From the NCBI GenBank assembly GCA_027487485.1, contig JAIYDN010000048.1:124001-188000 (forward strand): a stretch of DNA of 64,000 nucleotides. The letters are read 5' to 3'. Of the stretch, positions 9,198 to 18,781 are shown piece after piece (position 1 is the first letter of the stretch; each line of letters begins with the position of its first letter). The DNA comes from Planctomycetaceae bacterium (GTDB taxonomy: Bacteria > Planctomycetota > Planctomycetia > Pirellulales > Pirellulaceae). The notes beneath the pieces are model-generated. The model searched no databases, had not been told where the DNA came from, and was given only the letters and a program-made list of their open reading frames with translations. A program made the position numbers and the translations under genes.

Positions 9198-9467
9198 CGA
9201 AGGTAGGGAGGGAGGAAGCGAAACCGCAAAAGAGTTGTCAGCATAGCGAATGAAAAACGCCCACGATTCGATTTGAATGAGAATTTCACAACAAACTGTG
9301 CAGCACATTGGAAAAGTGACTTGGCCCGGAATCTGACAGTCAAAAGAAGACTAAGGCAAGCCGAGTTGCTATCATAGAAGAATCCTACCCCCCCTGCCGC
9401 CGGAATCCCATGAACCGTCGCCCCTTCCAAGAATAAGCACTCCGCTAACCAACCAAGGTCGCAATCC

Positions 9468-11501
9468 TTGAACCCGTTCTGCCGTATCTCTCGACACAAC
9501 TTCCTCACTGGCATTAGCAGCGGTATCGCAGCTTCCAATAAGCCATTCAATATCCGTGCCGCCCAGCTCTTTCGCCGTGGTCTATTGGTCCTGGTGCTAG
9601 TAGGTTTTGCGTTGGCCCTGCCAGTAGCGGCGACTTCGCCAGCGGAAGAGAAAAGTCTCGCGGAGCGGCAGGCGGAGACGAAGAAGGTCTTCGAGGATCG
9701 TGTTGCGCCCTTCTTCAAGACTTACTGCACGGATTGCCACGGGATTTACAGAATGGAGGGTGGCATCAACTTTGCCCCAACGCTGGTGGCTCCCGGAGTC
9801 GCCTCTTCGGCCAAGGCATGGAAACAAGCGCTGGCCAATATTAAAGCTCACGCCATGCCCCCTAACGATGCAGAAAAGCAGCCGACCGAGGAAGAGCGGC
9901 AGGTGTTCGTAGACTGGATGGAGACGATTAAATATCTCAGCCCGAAGGACCCGGGGGCTTTTGTGATCCGTCGGCTTACGAAGATGGAGTATGGTAACAC
10001 GCTGTGGGATCTCTTTGGAGTGGATCCGTCGATCGCTGCGGATTTGCCAGACGAGGTATTCGGCGAAGGGTATTTGAATACACTGTCGCCACTTCAATCC
10101 GAAAAGTATCTGGGCATCGCCAATGAAGTGTTGAATCGGATTTTGCCATCGAAAGATGCGCCGCCCAATGAGATACAAAATCGACTCTTCGGTGAGACTC
10201 CAGCACCCGGCGTGGACCTCCGTACTGCCGCGAAAACAGCTGCGCGTTCGATGACTCGGCAAGCTTTTCGCCGCCCCGCATCCGAAGCGGAACTGGACGT
10301 GCTGCTCGGAGTCTTCGATCTGGCTCAGGCTAACGAACTCGACTACCGAGCGTCGCTTCGCTTGATGCTCAAGGCGGTCCTTGTATCCCCTCAGTTCTTG
10401 TTCATCACGCCCGCAGCAGAAGTTGCAGCGGGACAGACAATCGCACCGCTCGATGACTATCAACTCGCCTCGCGTTTGTCGTATCTGCTCTGGGCGACAA
10501 CGCCCGATGCAGAACTATCCGCGCTCGCGGACAACGGCACCCTTCACGAGCCGGCAATGCTCCAATCGCAGGTGAAGCGGCTGCTCGCCGATCCGCGTTC
10601 GCGGGCGTTGTTCGATGGCTTCGGCGCGCAGTGGCTCGGGTTAATGGGACTTGAGAACAAGACCTTCGACTCCGCAATGTTTCCGCAAATGACCACCGAG
10701 ATGCGCGCTGCGATGTTTGACGAGGCACGGTTGTTCTTCGACAGCATGATCCGCGAAAACCGCAGCGTGATCGGCTTCGTGGACAGTGATTACACCTTTC
10801 TCAACGGCACTCTCGCCATACTGTATGGGTTGGAGAAAACGGTCACTGGACCGGAGATGCGCAAGGTCAAGATGGAAGATGCGAATCGCGGAGGCATACT
10901 GGGCATGCCCGGTATTCTTGCGACGACTTCGTTCCCGAATCGCACCAGCCCCGTGAAACGCGGCGTATGGGTGCTTGAACAGATCCTCGGCGAACGCGTT
11001 CCGCCAGCGCCGCCGAACGTTCCGCCTTTGGACAAGCAGGACAAGCAAGCAGTGGAAAACTTGACGCTGCGACAACGCACTGAGTTGCATCGTACGAACG
11101 TTGTTTGCGCGAACTGCCACAAGATTCTCGATCCGATCGGCTTTGGTTTGGAGAACTTCGACGCCATAGGGCGTTGGCGAGATCAGGACGATTCCGGTGG
11201 ACCAATCGACGCTGCGGGCGAGTTGCCAGGCGAAAAGCGATTCTCCACTCCTCGCGAACTGAAAGCGATCATCGCAGCGCGGAAGGACGAATTGGCTCGG
11301 AACTTCACGCGGAAGCTACTGGCTTATGCCTTGTGCCGCCAGCTCGAAGGCTACGACGAGATCGTGGTCGATCAATTGATGGAAGCCATTGCGAAGGATG
11401 GCTACCGCATGCAGACGCTCATTTCCGAGATCGTCACCAGTTACCCGTTCGTTAATCGCAGCATCCATGAACCCGAGGCTCTGACGTCCAATGGTCAATA
11501 A
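9468..11501 (+). CDS. DUF1592-family cytochrome c-like secreted protein
   Basis: 677 residues. A hydrophobic export segment at about 37-55 is followed by a haem-binding CTDCH (residues 87-91) and AHAMPPND, a cytochrome c fold. Then come the blocks characteristic of the DUF1587/1595/1592/1588/1585 architecture: [65 protein letters not shown], a second CxxCH (CANCHK, near 547) and [20 protein letters not shown]. The family is abundant in planctomycetes and always paired with DUF1552 proteins; function is unproven, probably oxidative catabolism outside the cytoplasm. No ATG fits; a TTG at 9468, with AAGG 10 bases upstream, is the likely start. The gene overlaps the next by 11 bp. Confidence 0.9.
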   Translation: MNPFCRISRHNFLTGISSGIAASNKPFNIRAAQLFRRGLLVLVLVGFALALPVAATSPAEEKSLAERQAETKKVFEDRVAPFFKTYCTDCHGIYRMEGGINFAPTLVAPGVASSAKAWKQALANIKAHAMPPNDAEKQPTEEERQVFVDWMETIKYLSPKDPGAFVIRRLTKMEYGNTLWDLFGVDPSIAADLPDEVFGEGYLNTLSPLQSEKYLGIANEVLNRILPSKDAPPNEIQNRLFGETPAPGVDLRTAAKTAARSMTRQAFRRPASEAELDVLLGVFDLAQANELDYRASLRLMLKAVLVSPQFLFITPAAEVAAGQTIAPLDDYQLASRLSYLLWATTPDAELSALADNGTLHEPAMLQSQVKRLLADPRSRALFDGFGAQWLGLMGLENKTFDSAMFPQMTTEMRAAMFDEARLFFDSMIRENRSVIGFVDSDYTFLNGTLAILYGLEKTVTGPEMRKVKMEDANRGGILGMPGILATTSFPNRTSPVKRGVWVLEQILGERVPPAPPNVPPLDKQDKQAVENLTLRQRTELHRTNVVCANCHKILDPIGFGLENFDAIGRWRDQDDSGGPIDAAGELPGEKRFSTPRELKAIIAARKDELARNFTRKLLAYALCRQLEGYDEIVVDQLMEAIAKDGYRMQTLISEIVTSYPFVNRSIHEPEALTSNGQ

Positions 11502-12885
11502 ACTCCGTATCGATCGTCGTACCTGTTTGAAGGGACTCGGCGCTACCCTCGCGCTTCCACTTTTAGAAACCATGGGCTGGGCCGACGCAGGAATAGGCAA
11601 GACGACCGCACCACCGGTGCGACTTGGCTTCATGTATATGCCGCACGGCGTCATTCCAGATCAGTTTTGGCCCGCGAATGCAGAGAGCTTTTTGACGTCG
11701 CCTCCGCCCGCTTTGGAATCGCTGACATCCGTGCTCGACCAATGCCTGCTCATGAAGGGGATTTCGGGTGTTCCGATCGTGCCTTTCGATGGAGCGCCGC
11801 ACGCGTTGGAACTTTCGACCTGGCTCACGGCACAACTCCCGGATGCAGACACGCGGAGCCAGATCAACATTGCAATTTCCGCGGACCAGATCGCGGCCAA
11901 TTATGTGGGCGGCTTCACTTCGTTGCCCTCATTGGAGCTGGCCACGATGCCACAGACGCATAAGGAGAATCAGGAGGGGTTGAACGAAGGATATTACACG
12001 CATTGCAGCTTCCGGTCGCCGACGCAGCCCGTCCCCGCCGAGACGAATCCTCGCAGTGTACTCAACAGGCTTTTCGGAAAAACGGACCAACCTGGACAGC
12101 TTGCCGAAGTGGACCCGCTCGATCGACAGATGCTCGACCTAGTGCTCGATGGAGCCAAAGACCTGCGTCGGAAACTATCGAGGGACGACCAGCACAAACT
12201 GGATGAATACCTCGACAGTGTGCGCGCCGTGGAGCGTCGCATCGCCGCCATCGAGTATCGCCAAAAAGAGGCTGCGATGGAGAAGGCCGGGGTTGCTTCG
12301 AGCAAACGCAACGCTTCCGATTCGCCGCGGATTGAAATCAAGATTCCGTTGGGTGACAAACGCAGCGAATACATGCAGGTCATGTGCGATCTCAACGTGC
12401 TTGCCTTCCAATCCGACACGACTCGTGTCAGCACCTATATCGGCTCCACGCCGAATGGCGTTTCTTATCCCGAGCTCGGTTTCAATGACGAGCATCACTC
12501 CCAAACCCATCACGAAAACAAACCCGAACCGGTTGCGAAGGTCGCCGCGATCACCGCGTTCAATATCGCTCAGTTCGCATACATGGTGAAGAAGATGGCC
12601 AACCTCCGCGAAGGCGACGGCAGCCTGCTCGACAACTGTATCATGATGTGGGGATCCGGACTCGAAGACGGAGACAAGCACTCCCGCGAAAACCTCCCTT
12701 TTATCATCGCAGGCAAAGGAGGCGGTACGATCAACTCGGGACGCTTCCTGCCGGATACCAAAGGCAATCAAGGGGACCTTCTCACCACGATCCTTGCGTG
12801 CGCGGGCATCCCGCTAGACAGGCCCATCGGCATCGCGACCAAGAAGATTCAAGAGATGACCGTACGTCTGAAGGCAAACAGCTAA
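11491..12885 (+). CDS. DUF1552 domain secreted protein
   Basis: 464 residues. The N-terminus [20 protein letters not shown] is a twin-arginine-type signal. The body matches the DUF1552 pattern: [15 protein letters not shown] near residue 50, [17 protein letters not shown] near 370, then [19 protein letters not shown], a sulfatase-like fold in which a metal site is likely. It overlaps the DUF1592 gene by 11 bp, the standard partner arrangement, so the two are probably made in equal amounts. Role unproven. The gene is followed by copy B of the hairpin repeat. Confidence 0.9.
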   Translation: MVNKLRIDRRTCLKGLGATLALPLLETMGWADAGIGKTTAPPVRLGFMYMPHGVIPDQFWPANAESFLTSPPPALESLTSVLDQCLLMKGISGVPIVPFDGAPHALELSTWLTAQLPDADTRSQINIAISADQIAANYVGGFTSLPSLELATMPQTHKENQEGLNEGYYTHCSFRSPTQPVPAETNPRSVLNRLFGKTDQPGQLAEVDPLDRQMLDLVLDGAKDLRRKLSRDDQHKLDEYLDSVRAVERRIAAIEYRQKEAAMEKAGVASSKRNASDSPRIEIKIPLGDKRSEYMQVMCDLNVLAFQSDTTRVSTYIGSTPNGVSYPELGFNDEHHSQTHHENKPEPVAKVAAITAFNIAQFAYMVKKMANLREGDGSLLDNCIMMWGSGLEDGDKHSRENLPFIIAGKGGGTINSGRFLPDTKGNQGDLLTTILACAGIPLDRPIGIATKKIQEMTVRLKANS

Positions 12886-13199
12886 GTACGAATCAAGTGG
12901 GGCTACCCACCCGAACAAATGCTGTACCCCCTTTGATGTCTCTTAGTACGAACGAAAGTACAAAAAGCGTTTGTCGAAAAATGGGGGGCAAAAAATTTCC
13001 GAACCCTACGTTCACTAACTATCTTTCGATCCTCATTTTTCGACCGTGTCCGTTCTTCTTTATCCCGAAATCAAACACCCTTAGGGGCGTTCCAGTTTTG
13101 AAGGCAGAAAATGGTGCAAGTCACGAATGGCACGATCAACGGATTTTCGATGAATTAAGTATCATCGATTCCTGACACCATAGTTTTCTTCTTGCATTC
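12886..13199. other. Convergent intergenic region, 314 bp
   Basis: It lies between two convergent genes and contains copy B of the hairpin repeat (12964-13095). I see no gene or other signal in the rest. Confidence 0.6.
12964..13095 (+). repeat. Dispersed hairpin repeat, copy B
   Basis: The stem begins at 12973 (GTCGAAAAATGGGGGGC) and is mirrored by CCTCATTTTTCGAC at 13031-13044. The tail CCGTTCTTCTTTATCCCGAA, followed by ATCAAACACC, is shared with copy C. Pairing in the middle of the stem is weaker here than in A and C. The position between two convergent 3' ends would suit a bidirectional terminator. Confidence 0.8.
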
Positions 13200-14117
13200 T
13201 TAATTGCTCTCGCGTTTAAACTCGTAACGCATGGGGGTGCCACCTTTGGCAAAGCCGATCGTGGCTTTCAATTCACCCTCGGTCGAAAGTTCGTATACGA
13301 TTCGCTTCGGGTAATCGTGGCGAGGGTTTTCGAATACCGCCCGCGATGGGCTAACCTCTGTGAGCAGGAACTCGGTCGGCAATTTACCGCCGGGCTGTGC
13401 CACATATACGAGCCCTTCGTCCCGTTCAACGATGCGCAAGAATTCGAACGCAAACATCTTTCCACTGGTATTGACGGATCGCGAAGTCGCCAGCATAGCG
13501 CCCCCCAACGGCGGACTCCATCGTTCTTCGATCAATGATCCAGTACTTCTCTTTCCAATCCATGCGCCGGCCATCCAGGATAGGTCGCCGATCGTAGCCT
13601 TTGCCAACGCAGGCATCTCTATGTCTTCTGCATGGCGGTAGAGGCCGACCGATTCGTTCCCTGATGGTTCGACCAAAACGCTTACGAGAAGCCCGTCCTT
13701 CACTTTACGGAACGTCCTTCGGATCTTTCTGATCCCTTCGGCCGCGCCCGATAAACGTTCGAACGTAACCTCGTATTCGAACACGCCGTCCTTCCATGCG
13801 CCGAGATAACGAGAGATCGTTTTTGGTTCATTGATTTCAGTAACCGAACTGTCCATCGCGATTCGTACATCGCGGTGCCCCGAGCCATGCCCATTCAACA
13901 CAACAGCCCCCTCCTCAACTTGCATCGAAAACTTGGAGGCCATGGGGGGGCTGAGTTGCTCAAGGCTCCGACCTTCGGTGCGGTCCTCGACAAATATCCA
14001 CTCGCCGTCAATCGCGCGTAAATCGTCGGATTGCTTTGCGAGGGTACGCGAAGGCAACACGGTCAAGAGCGAGCCGACCGTTGCGAGTGCTACTGTTAAC
14101 CAAGGATGTTGGTGCAT
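13200..14117 (-). CDS. DUF6265 family secreted protein
   Basis: 305 residues from the ATG at 14117, with a signal peptide (MHQHPWLTVALATVGSLLTV, then LPSRTLA). The N-terminal half (DDLRAIDGEWIFVEDRTEG) looks like the lipocalin-like fold of planctomycete TIGR03067-type proteins. The C-terminal half has the DUF6265 pattern: LSWMAGAWIGKRSTGSLIEE, EFLRIVERDEGLVYVAQPG and VFENPRHDYPKRIVYEL. Function unknown. The frame stays open 17 codons further up to a TTG, but those codons come from a decayed copy of the neighbouring small gene, so the ATG is chosen. No operon partner is apparent. Confidence 0.75.
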   Translation of the reverse strand: MHQHPWLTVALATVGSLLTVLPSRTLAKQSDDLRAIDGEWIFVEDRTEGRSLEQLSPPMASKFSMQVEEGAVVLNGHGSGHRDVRIAMDSSVTEINEPKTISRYLGAWKDGVFEYEVTFERLSGAAEGIRKIRRTFRKVKDGLLVSVLVEPSGNESVGLYRHAEDIEMPALAKATIGDLSWMAGAWIGKRSTGSLIEERWSPPLGGAMLATSRSVNTSGKMFAFEFLRIVERDEGLVYVAQPGGKLPTEFLLTEVSPSRAVFENPRHDYPKRIVYELSTEGELKATIGFAKGGTPMRYEFKRESN

Positions 14118-14345
14118 TGCGGAGTTCTGCTTGTTCAAAAAACTTAAAAGTGCGTATCGATTTATCAATGATTCCTATCACTTCACATCAGAATCGCTGA
14201 TTGTAACCCGTTGATCGTTCGCTTTGTTGGGGCGCGTCAGTAGAAATCCAGCACGGCTCAAAAATGACTCCTCAAGTTGTTTGGTGGCGGGAACACTATG
14301 GGTGTTGGCTGGAATAACCACAAGGACCAGCCAAAGTCGAATAAC
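14115..14345 (-). pseudogene. Decayed tandem copy of the TA-like module front end
   Basis: This stretch aligns without large gaps to 15158-15392, which holds the end of the membrane glycosyltransferase gene, the intergenic region and the first ~18 codons of the 80-residue protein. Shared blocks include TATCGATTTATC, CTAACCCGTTGATC/GTAACCCGTTGATC and the TTGGCTGG near the glycosyltransferase end. The start codon of the copy is ATT instead of ATG, then D-K-S-I-R is preserved, and the copy is cut off by the DUF6265 gene. The offset of about 1043 bp fits an old tandem duplication. Confidence 0.75.
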
Positions 14346-14626
14346 TTCATGCCCAAGCTAAGAAACCAAGCTGATACGTTTGTTCTTGCCCCGAAAAGAG
14401 TCTGTCGAAAAATGGAGGGCGAAAAATCTTCGAACCTTGCTTTCGCTGGCTATTTTTCGACCCTCATTTTTCGACCGTATCCGTTCTGCTTTATTCCGAA
14501 ATCAAACACCTTATGGGACCGTTTACTTTTGTTCTGGAGTTAGCACATCAATTGAGAGAAGAAAAACGTGCCACGTTATGATATGCGGACCGATCCAAAA
14601 TCGGGAATGACTTGACCTTTGTTCCA
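14346..14626. other. Intergenic stretch with hairpin repeat
   Basis: Together with the decayed copy it forms about 500 bp with no intact gene. It holds copy C of the hairpin repeat. The remaining ~100 bp up to the nucleotidyltransferase stop shows nothing recognisable. Confidence 0.55.
14397..14520 (+). repeat. Dispersed hairpin repeat, copy C
   Basis: The best-paired copy: the left arm starts with GTCGAAAAATGGAGGGCG (14404 on) and the right arm is ATTTTTCGACCCTCATTTTT, ending in CGAC at 14475, about 24 bp each with a single shift. The loop contains GAACCTTGCTTTCGCTGGC. The tail matches copy B closely. The half-motif CGAAAAAT is present twice in the left arm, so the element is both inverted and internally repeated. 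Confidence 0.8.
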
Positions 14627-15088
14627 TTAGCGTGCTTCAAGCATGCGACGCAATTCCGTCGCGTCCACGGTATCTTTCGGTCGCCCAGTTGATTCCTTGT
14701 TTCGCAACAACATTTGTGGCGAAATGACGGGAATACGCAATCCATCCAGTTCGACGAACAAACAGGTCTTCTCGACTTCCTCGAAGGTGACGCCGTCAAT
14801 TTTAGTTAGTATGTCGATTCGTAAGGGGGGGCGCCCCAGCATCAAAATCTTCCCCATCACCAGAAGCGGAGTCGTTGCGTCGGGTAGTGAAGCACCAAAT
14901 CCAAAATCGGTTAGCGACGTCCTAAGAAGTTGCTCATTGGCGTCAGAGATTGCGACGAAAAAATCGATGTCACCTGTCGCTCGTGGGTTCCGATAGAGGT
15001 TGTATGCGTAGCCCCCAATCATCACAAACCGAACGTTCGTAGAGATCATCAACTCGATAAACTCTCTGAAATCCTGGGGAAGCTGCAT
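14627..15088 (-). CDS. Nucleotidyltransferase of the AbiEii/MNT type
   Basis: 153 residues. VMIGGYAYNLYRNPRATGDI is the nucleotidyltransferase signature: the G-G-Y-A turn and a D-I-D metal pair (DIDFF), seen in AbiEii toxins and related pol-beta-like enzymes of type IV toxin-antitoxin systems. The later PLRIDILTKIDGVTFEEV supplies the third acidic residue. The C-terminus ends in STGRPKDTVDATELRRML, usual for the family. It overlaps the upstream 80-residue reading frame by 119 bp in another frame. The likely activity is nucleotide transfer to an RNA or protein target; whether it is a toxin is inferred. ATG start at 15088. Confidence 0.8.
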   Translation of the reverse strand: MQLPQDFREFIELMISTNVRFVMIGGYAYNLYRNPRATGDIDFFVAISDANEQLLRTSLTDFGFGASLPDATTPLLVMGKILMLGRPPLRIDILTKIDGVTFEEVEKTCLFVELDGLRIPVISPQMLLRNKESTGRPKDTVDATELRRMLEAR

Positions 15089-15212
15089 AGTAGGGTGCCA
15101 TTAGTTGCATGAAGTTTCTAAATCGATCTTGATAGCTTAGCTGCTCATCGTCGGCTCGCTCGGCAAGTTCAGCTTGTTCAAAACTCTCAAACACTCGTAT
15201 CGATTTATCCAT
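14970..15212 (-). CDS. Small protein partnered with nucleotidyltransferase (antitoxin-like)
   Basis: 80 residues beginning MDKSIRVFESFEQAELAERA, an acidic helical start that I recognise from short proteins encoded just before this class of nucleotidyltransferase. A later RVYRV segment is also typical of these partners. The last ~40 residues are read out of frame over the start of the nucleotidyltransferase gene, an unusually long overlap; the ancestral stop may have been lost. An antitoxin role is a guess from position. A start-less copy of its first 18 codons lies about 1 kb downstream. Confidence 0.6.
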   Translation of the reverse strand: MDKSIRVFESFEQAELAERADDEQLSYQDRFRNFMQLMAPYYAASPGFQRVYRVDDLYERSVCDDWGLRIQPLSEPTSDR

Positions 15213-15321
15213 GATCCTTATTCCTTCACGTCAGACTGACTTGATTCTAACCCGTTGATCATTCGCTTTTTTAGGTTCTCGTCAACAGAAACCCAACGCG
15301 GCGGAAAGTTAGCTCCTCGGA

Positions 15322-16998
15322 TTACTTGGTGACGGGGACACTGTTGGCATTGGCTGGCTCAATCACAGGGTCCATCCAAAGTCCAACACGATACGGCCAC
15401 GGATGAGTCCACGGATTGGGCCATGGGATTGTGCTCGAAAAAACACTCACGACCAAAAGCCCGCCAACGATCCATCTGGCTCGAAGCGATCTCGCGGCTA
15501 GCTGAACGGCAGGCACGCATAGCCAAAGCCAAGCAGGAATCAACCAGAACGACCAGCGGAATCCGCTGCAAACGCCACCGTAGTTCCGATCTTCCACCGA
15601 CCGCGATACATAGAAAACAAAACAAGACAAAGTCATTAGAAGAAACGCGGTCGTCATGCCGTGGTCCGATAACGCAAACTTGCGAATGCCAGTGAATGGC
15701 GAGTCGCCCTGCTTTTGCTTGAAACAAAGAATTGCGCCGAAGATACTCAATAACCAAAAGGGTGTTATGGAATAAATCCCGTGGTGCCCGATCAAAAAGT
15801 GGACCAAGTAGGCAACTCGATCTTTTTCACCCAAATCCACCCCTTTCTTGTTTCCTGGCAACCAATACGATTTCGGAAAATCATACCAGTCATCCCAGCG
15901 ATAAATCGTCCATGTTTTTGAATCCGAGCCAAGCTGGATCGCGACCCGTTGCCCGTTTTCTTGGTCGATACACTGAAGCACATCGGTCAACCGAGCTGGG
16001 ATGATCTGGCTCGCTCCGGACATCGAATAACCCTTTTGGTTGGCCTGTTCGAGAACGCTCGCGATTGCAGGTTGCGTTTCGTCACCTGCCCTGGCGATAG
16101 AAGCGATCGGCTGACCCACCCCACGATGCGAGTAGGGAGGTCTCCAATCTTGATGGGCCCAATAGTTTGTCCCCAAGAACGCTACCGCGATGCTGGCGGT
16201 TCCGAAGCCATATCCGATAAGAAATTTCTTCCAATCGATCAACAAGAGAATCGCCCCCGCAACGGCCGCCCAGGACAAAGCCGGCAATTCGCATGCGACG
16301 GTCAGTCCGGTCAACATGCCGCAGCCAATCCAAGTCCACCACGACTGACTTTGCCCCGCTTGAGCCTTGTGAATGATTCCCCAAAGAATGGCCAAGCTCC
16401 ATGCAAACAATAAAGCCGCATGCAAATGGTTATTGAGCGTAGCCGCAAAGGTCGTTAAGAAGGTTCCCCACAAACCCATGTTCAGCATCATGAAACGCGA
16501 CCATGCGTCTGCAACGTGGTTCTCTAGCCATCGATGGTACCATAGCCACCAAATGAATAACGGCAGAACATTCACAATCAACAGCACGGTTCGGCCAATC
16601 AAGAATGGTTCTTCGGTTAGCTTCTTGCCTGTCACGAACGAAACCGATTTTGCGACCACCGCGTACACGGCAGTTAGCAGTGGCGGCTTGCTCGAGTAAA
16701 AATGTTCGCGTCCATCCGCTCCGGTATGGCGAACCATATCGATGGTGTTCCAAATCTTGGATTTGCCTTTGCTATCAAGAATCTCGATCACCCGATCGAT
16801 TTCCCAGCTACCTTCTTCGGTAAGAGCAGCCATGGCGGACCAGCGCGATCGATCATTGGCACTTAAGAACGGGAGCTCGCCATGGGCTGCCGTCATTCCA
16901 ACGACGCGTGCAATTTGAATCGCGGTTGCAATGGCGATCAATAACCAGCCAATCTCTCGAGTGGTCCAGGCGTTATTCGAATCACGCTCGCTGTTCAT
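15322..16998 (-). CDS. Multi-pass membrane glycosyltransferase, GT39/ArnT-like
   Basis: 558 residues with about 10 or more hydrophobic segments. The first periplasmic loop has an acidic residue and HFYSSKPPLLTAVYAVVAKS, the K-P-P-L-L pattern seen in dolichyl-phosphate-mannose or undecaprenyl-phosphate-sugar transferases (GT-C fold). A large extracytoplasmic segment at about 290-400 follows. It probably moves a sugar from a lipid carrier to a surface acceptor. Starts at 16998 or 17004, inside the end of the GT2 gene upstream, which would make the polyprenyl-phosphate sugar donor; the overlap supports a two-enzyme unit. The end of this gene was duplicated (see 14115-14345). Confidence 0.78.
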   Translation of the reverse strand: MNSERDSNNAWTTREIGWLLIAIATAIQIARVVGMTAAHGELPFLSANDRSRWSAMAALTEEGSWEIDRVIEILDSKGKSKIWNTIDMVRHTGADGREHFYSSKPPLLTAVYAVVAKSVSFVTGKKLTEEPFLIGRTVLLIVNVLPLFIWWLWYHRWLENHVADAWSRFMMLNMGLWGTFLTTFAATLNNHLHAALLFAWSLAILWGIIHKAQAGQSQSWWTWIGCGMLTGLTVACELPALSWAAVAGAILLLIDWKKFLIGYGFGTASIAVAFLGTNYWAHQDWRPPYSHRGVGQPIASIARAGDETQPAIASVLEQANQKGYSMSGASQIIPARLTDVLQCIDQENGQRVAIQLGSDSKTWTIYRWDDWYDFPKSYWLPGNKKGVDLGEKDRVAYLVHFLIGHHGIYSITPFWLLSIFGAILCFKQKQGDSPFTGIRKFALSDHGMTTAFLLMTLSCFVFYVSRSVEDRNYGGVCSGFRWSFWLIPAWLWLCVPAVQLAARSLRARWIVGGLLVVSVFSSTIPWPNPWTHPWPYRVGLWMDPVIEPANANSVPVTK

Positions 16999-17950
16999 GA
17001 TCATCGGTCTGTTCGGAGATGGAGAAATTGGAAGTTTTGCAACCGGAGTTAGCGACCACTAGCTCGGCCAGTAGGCCCGTGCCCAGGAACTGTAAGCCGG
17101 CCAGAAACAAAAAGATGGCCATGTAAAAAAGTGCTCGTTCGTGCAAGTGGATTGGGTCTATGCCCGGAATGCATCGCGTAATGACCCACGCAGACAACAA
17201 AACGAACAAAAGAAGACTACCAAGTCCGCACGCGACGATACCAAGCCCTCCTAGCAGATGCTGAGGTCGGTAACGAAATCGAGTCAGGAACACCACCGTG
17301 CCAAGATCCAGGAAGCCCTTCAGGATTCGCGATGCCCCGTACTTGGAAACACCATGCTGGCGGGCGTGATGCTTGACGGCAATTTCCGCGACGCGAAAAC
17401 CTCGAGCTGCCGCTAGAACGGGAATGAAACGATGCATCTCGCCATACAACGTGACTTCGCGGAGCACTTCGGCGCGATAGGCTTTCAGTCCACAATTGAA
17501 ATCATGCAGATCCATTCGGGTGAATCGACGCAATATGCCGTTGAACACAAGCGACGGCCAACGTTTATGCCGAGGGTCATGCCTAGTTTGCTTCCATCCG
17601 CTGACGACATCAAAACCGCTGTGTAGTTTATCGATCAGTGGCTTCAATTCGTTCGGATCGTCTTGCAGGTCCGCGTCCATGGTGATCACGATCGATCCTT
17701 TCGCCATGGAGAAGCCGGCAGCTAGCGCTGCTGCTTTCCCAAAGTTGCGACGAAAGCGAACTCCCTTGGCAAAAGCATGGGTGGAGCAGATCTGCTGAAT
17801 GGCCTTCCAAGATCCGTCCGTAGAGCCGTCGTCAACCAACAGGATTTCAAAGGGACCCAAATTTGCCGATGCGACCGACGTTTCGATACGCCGCACCAGT
17901 TCGGCCAACGAGTCTTGCTCGTTCAAGAGCGGGATGACAATTGAAATCAT
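16982..17950 (-). CDS. Family 2 glycosyltransferase, polyprenyl-phosphate type
   Basis: 322 residues. The GT2 A-fold is clear: ISIVIPLLNEQDSLAELVRR, LLVDDGSTDGSWKAI, KGVRFRRNFGKAAALAAGF and TMDADLQDDPNELKPLI (D-x-D). After about residue 215 two hydrophobic segments follow (HLLGGLGIVACGLGSLLLFV and ALFYMAIFLFLAGLQFLGTG), as in DPM1/ArnC/GtrB enzymes that attach a sugar to undecaprenyl phosphate. ATG at 17950 is chosen because the core begins there; an upstream ATG would add 12 residues. It overlaps the membrane glycosyltransferase by about 17-23 bp and should supply its lipid-linked donor. Confidence 0.9.
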   Translation of the reverse strand: MISIVIPLLNEQDSLAELVRRIETSVASANLGPFEILLVDDGSTDGSWKAIQQICSTHAFAKGVRFRRNFGKAAALAAGFSMAKGSIVITMDADLQDDPNELKPLIDKLHSGFDVVSGWKQTRHDPRHKRWPSLVFNGILRRFTRMDLHDFNCGLKAYRAEVLREVTLYGEMHRFIPVLAAARGFRVAEIAVKHHARQHGVSKYGASRILKGFLDLGTVVFLTRFRYRPQHLLGGLGIVACGLGSLLLFVLLSAWVITRCIPGIDPIHLHERALFYMAIFLFLAGLQFLGTGLLAELVVANSGCKTSNFSISEQTDDHEQRA

Positions 17951-18191
17951 GGATTCATAGGGGACAGCGTGCGAAACCGGCATCAAAAGGGCTAAAAATC
18001 AAGAATTCCTATCGTACTTGCTTCCTTGGATAGAATCGAGTGGAGCCGCTGGTTGTCCCTCAACAAACGTGCAAACACGGTTATACTGCCTGTTTCCAAT
18101 TGATTCGCTTGGGATTCGCGGTCCGCATCAATCGGTTCTAGGCACCGTCTGCAATGCCTACCCTTATTTTTTCAAGGTTACACGTGGTTTT

Positions 18192-18776
18192 ATGGCGAAG
18201 AAGATTTTGTTTATCGTTGGGGATTTTGTCGAAGACTATGAAATCATGGTCCCCTTTCAAATGCTGTTGATGATTGGCCATGAATGCCATGCGGTATGCC
18301 CGGATAAGAAAAAAGGGGACTCGATCCTGACCGCCATCCATGATTTTGAAGGGCACCAAACCTACAGCGAAAAACCAGGGCACCGCTTCGCCATCAACGC
18401 TGATTTCGCGACCACGAATGCATCGGACTATGACGCACTGGTCCTGCCTGGCGGGCGAGCTCCCGAATATCTGCGATTGAACGATCGAGTTCTGGAATTG
18501 GTGCGGTCCTTCGCGGAATCGAACAAACCGATCGCAGCCATCTGCCATGGGCCGCAAATTCTCGCTGCGGCGGGGGTGTTGGTTGGAAGGCATTGCAGTT
18601 GTTATCCAGCAGTCCGATTTGAAGTCACAGGAACGGGCGGCAAGTACGTTGAACCTGCTGCGGGTATGGATTCGGCACACGTCGACGGAAATTTGGTCAC
18701 AGCACCCGCATGGCCAGCCCACCCAGCTTGGATTGCCAAATTTGCAAAGCTCCTTGGCTCTAAGATTGAGGCGTAG
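18192..18776 (+). CDS. DJ-1/PfpI family protein
   Basis: 194 residues. [20 protein letters not shown] is the N-terminal strand with the conserved glutamate, [19 protein letters not shown] the central block, and [18 protein letters not shown] the nucleophile elbow with the reactive cysteine (C-H-G). The C-terminal [18 protein letters not shown] is typical of the PfpI/YhbO branch (glyoxalase III- or deglycase-like, or cysteine peptidase). The ATG at 18192 starts exactly at the fold; the frame is open upstream but without family sequence. It lies 5 bp before recQ and is probably co-transcribed. Confidence 0.88.
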   Translation: MAKKILFIVGDFVEDYEIMVPFQMLLMIGHECHAVCPDKKKGDSILTAIHDFEGHQTYSEKPGHRFAINADFATTNASDYDALVLPGGRAPEYLRLNDRVLELVRSFAESNKPIAAICHGPQILAAAGVLVGRHCSCYPAVRFEVTGTGGKYVEPAAGMDSAHVDGNLVTAPAWPAHPAWIAKFAKLLGSKIEA

Positions 18777-18781
18777 CGAAC

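Noticed and set aside
9597-10463. 288-codon open frame on the minus strand
   Set aside because: It lies antisense inside the DUF1592 gene, whose protein has clear family blocks over the whole range; the antisense product has no motif.
12175-12771. 198-codon open frame on the minus strand
   Set aside because: Shadow of the DUF1552 gene; no recognisable domain.
13200-14168. Longer start for the DUF6265 gene at TTG 14168
   Set aside because: The extra 17 codons derive from the decayed copy of the neighbouring small gene read in another frame; the signal peptide begins at the ATG at 14117.
14277-14543. Open frames over hairpin repeat copy C
   Set aside because: Same frames recur in other copies only because the repeat is conserved; no ribosome-binding site or protein features.
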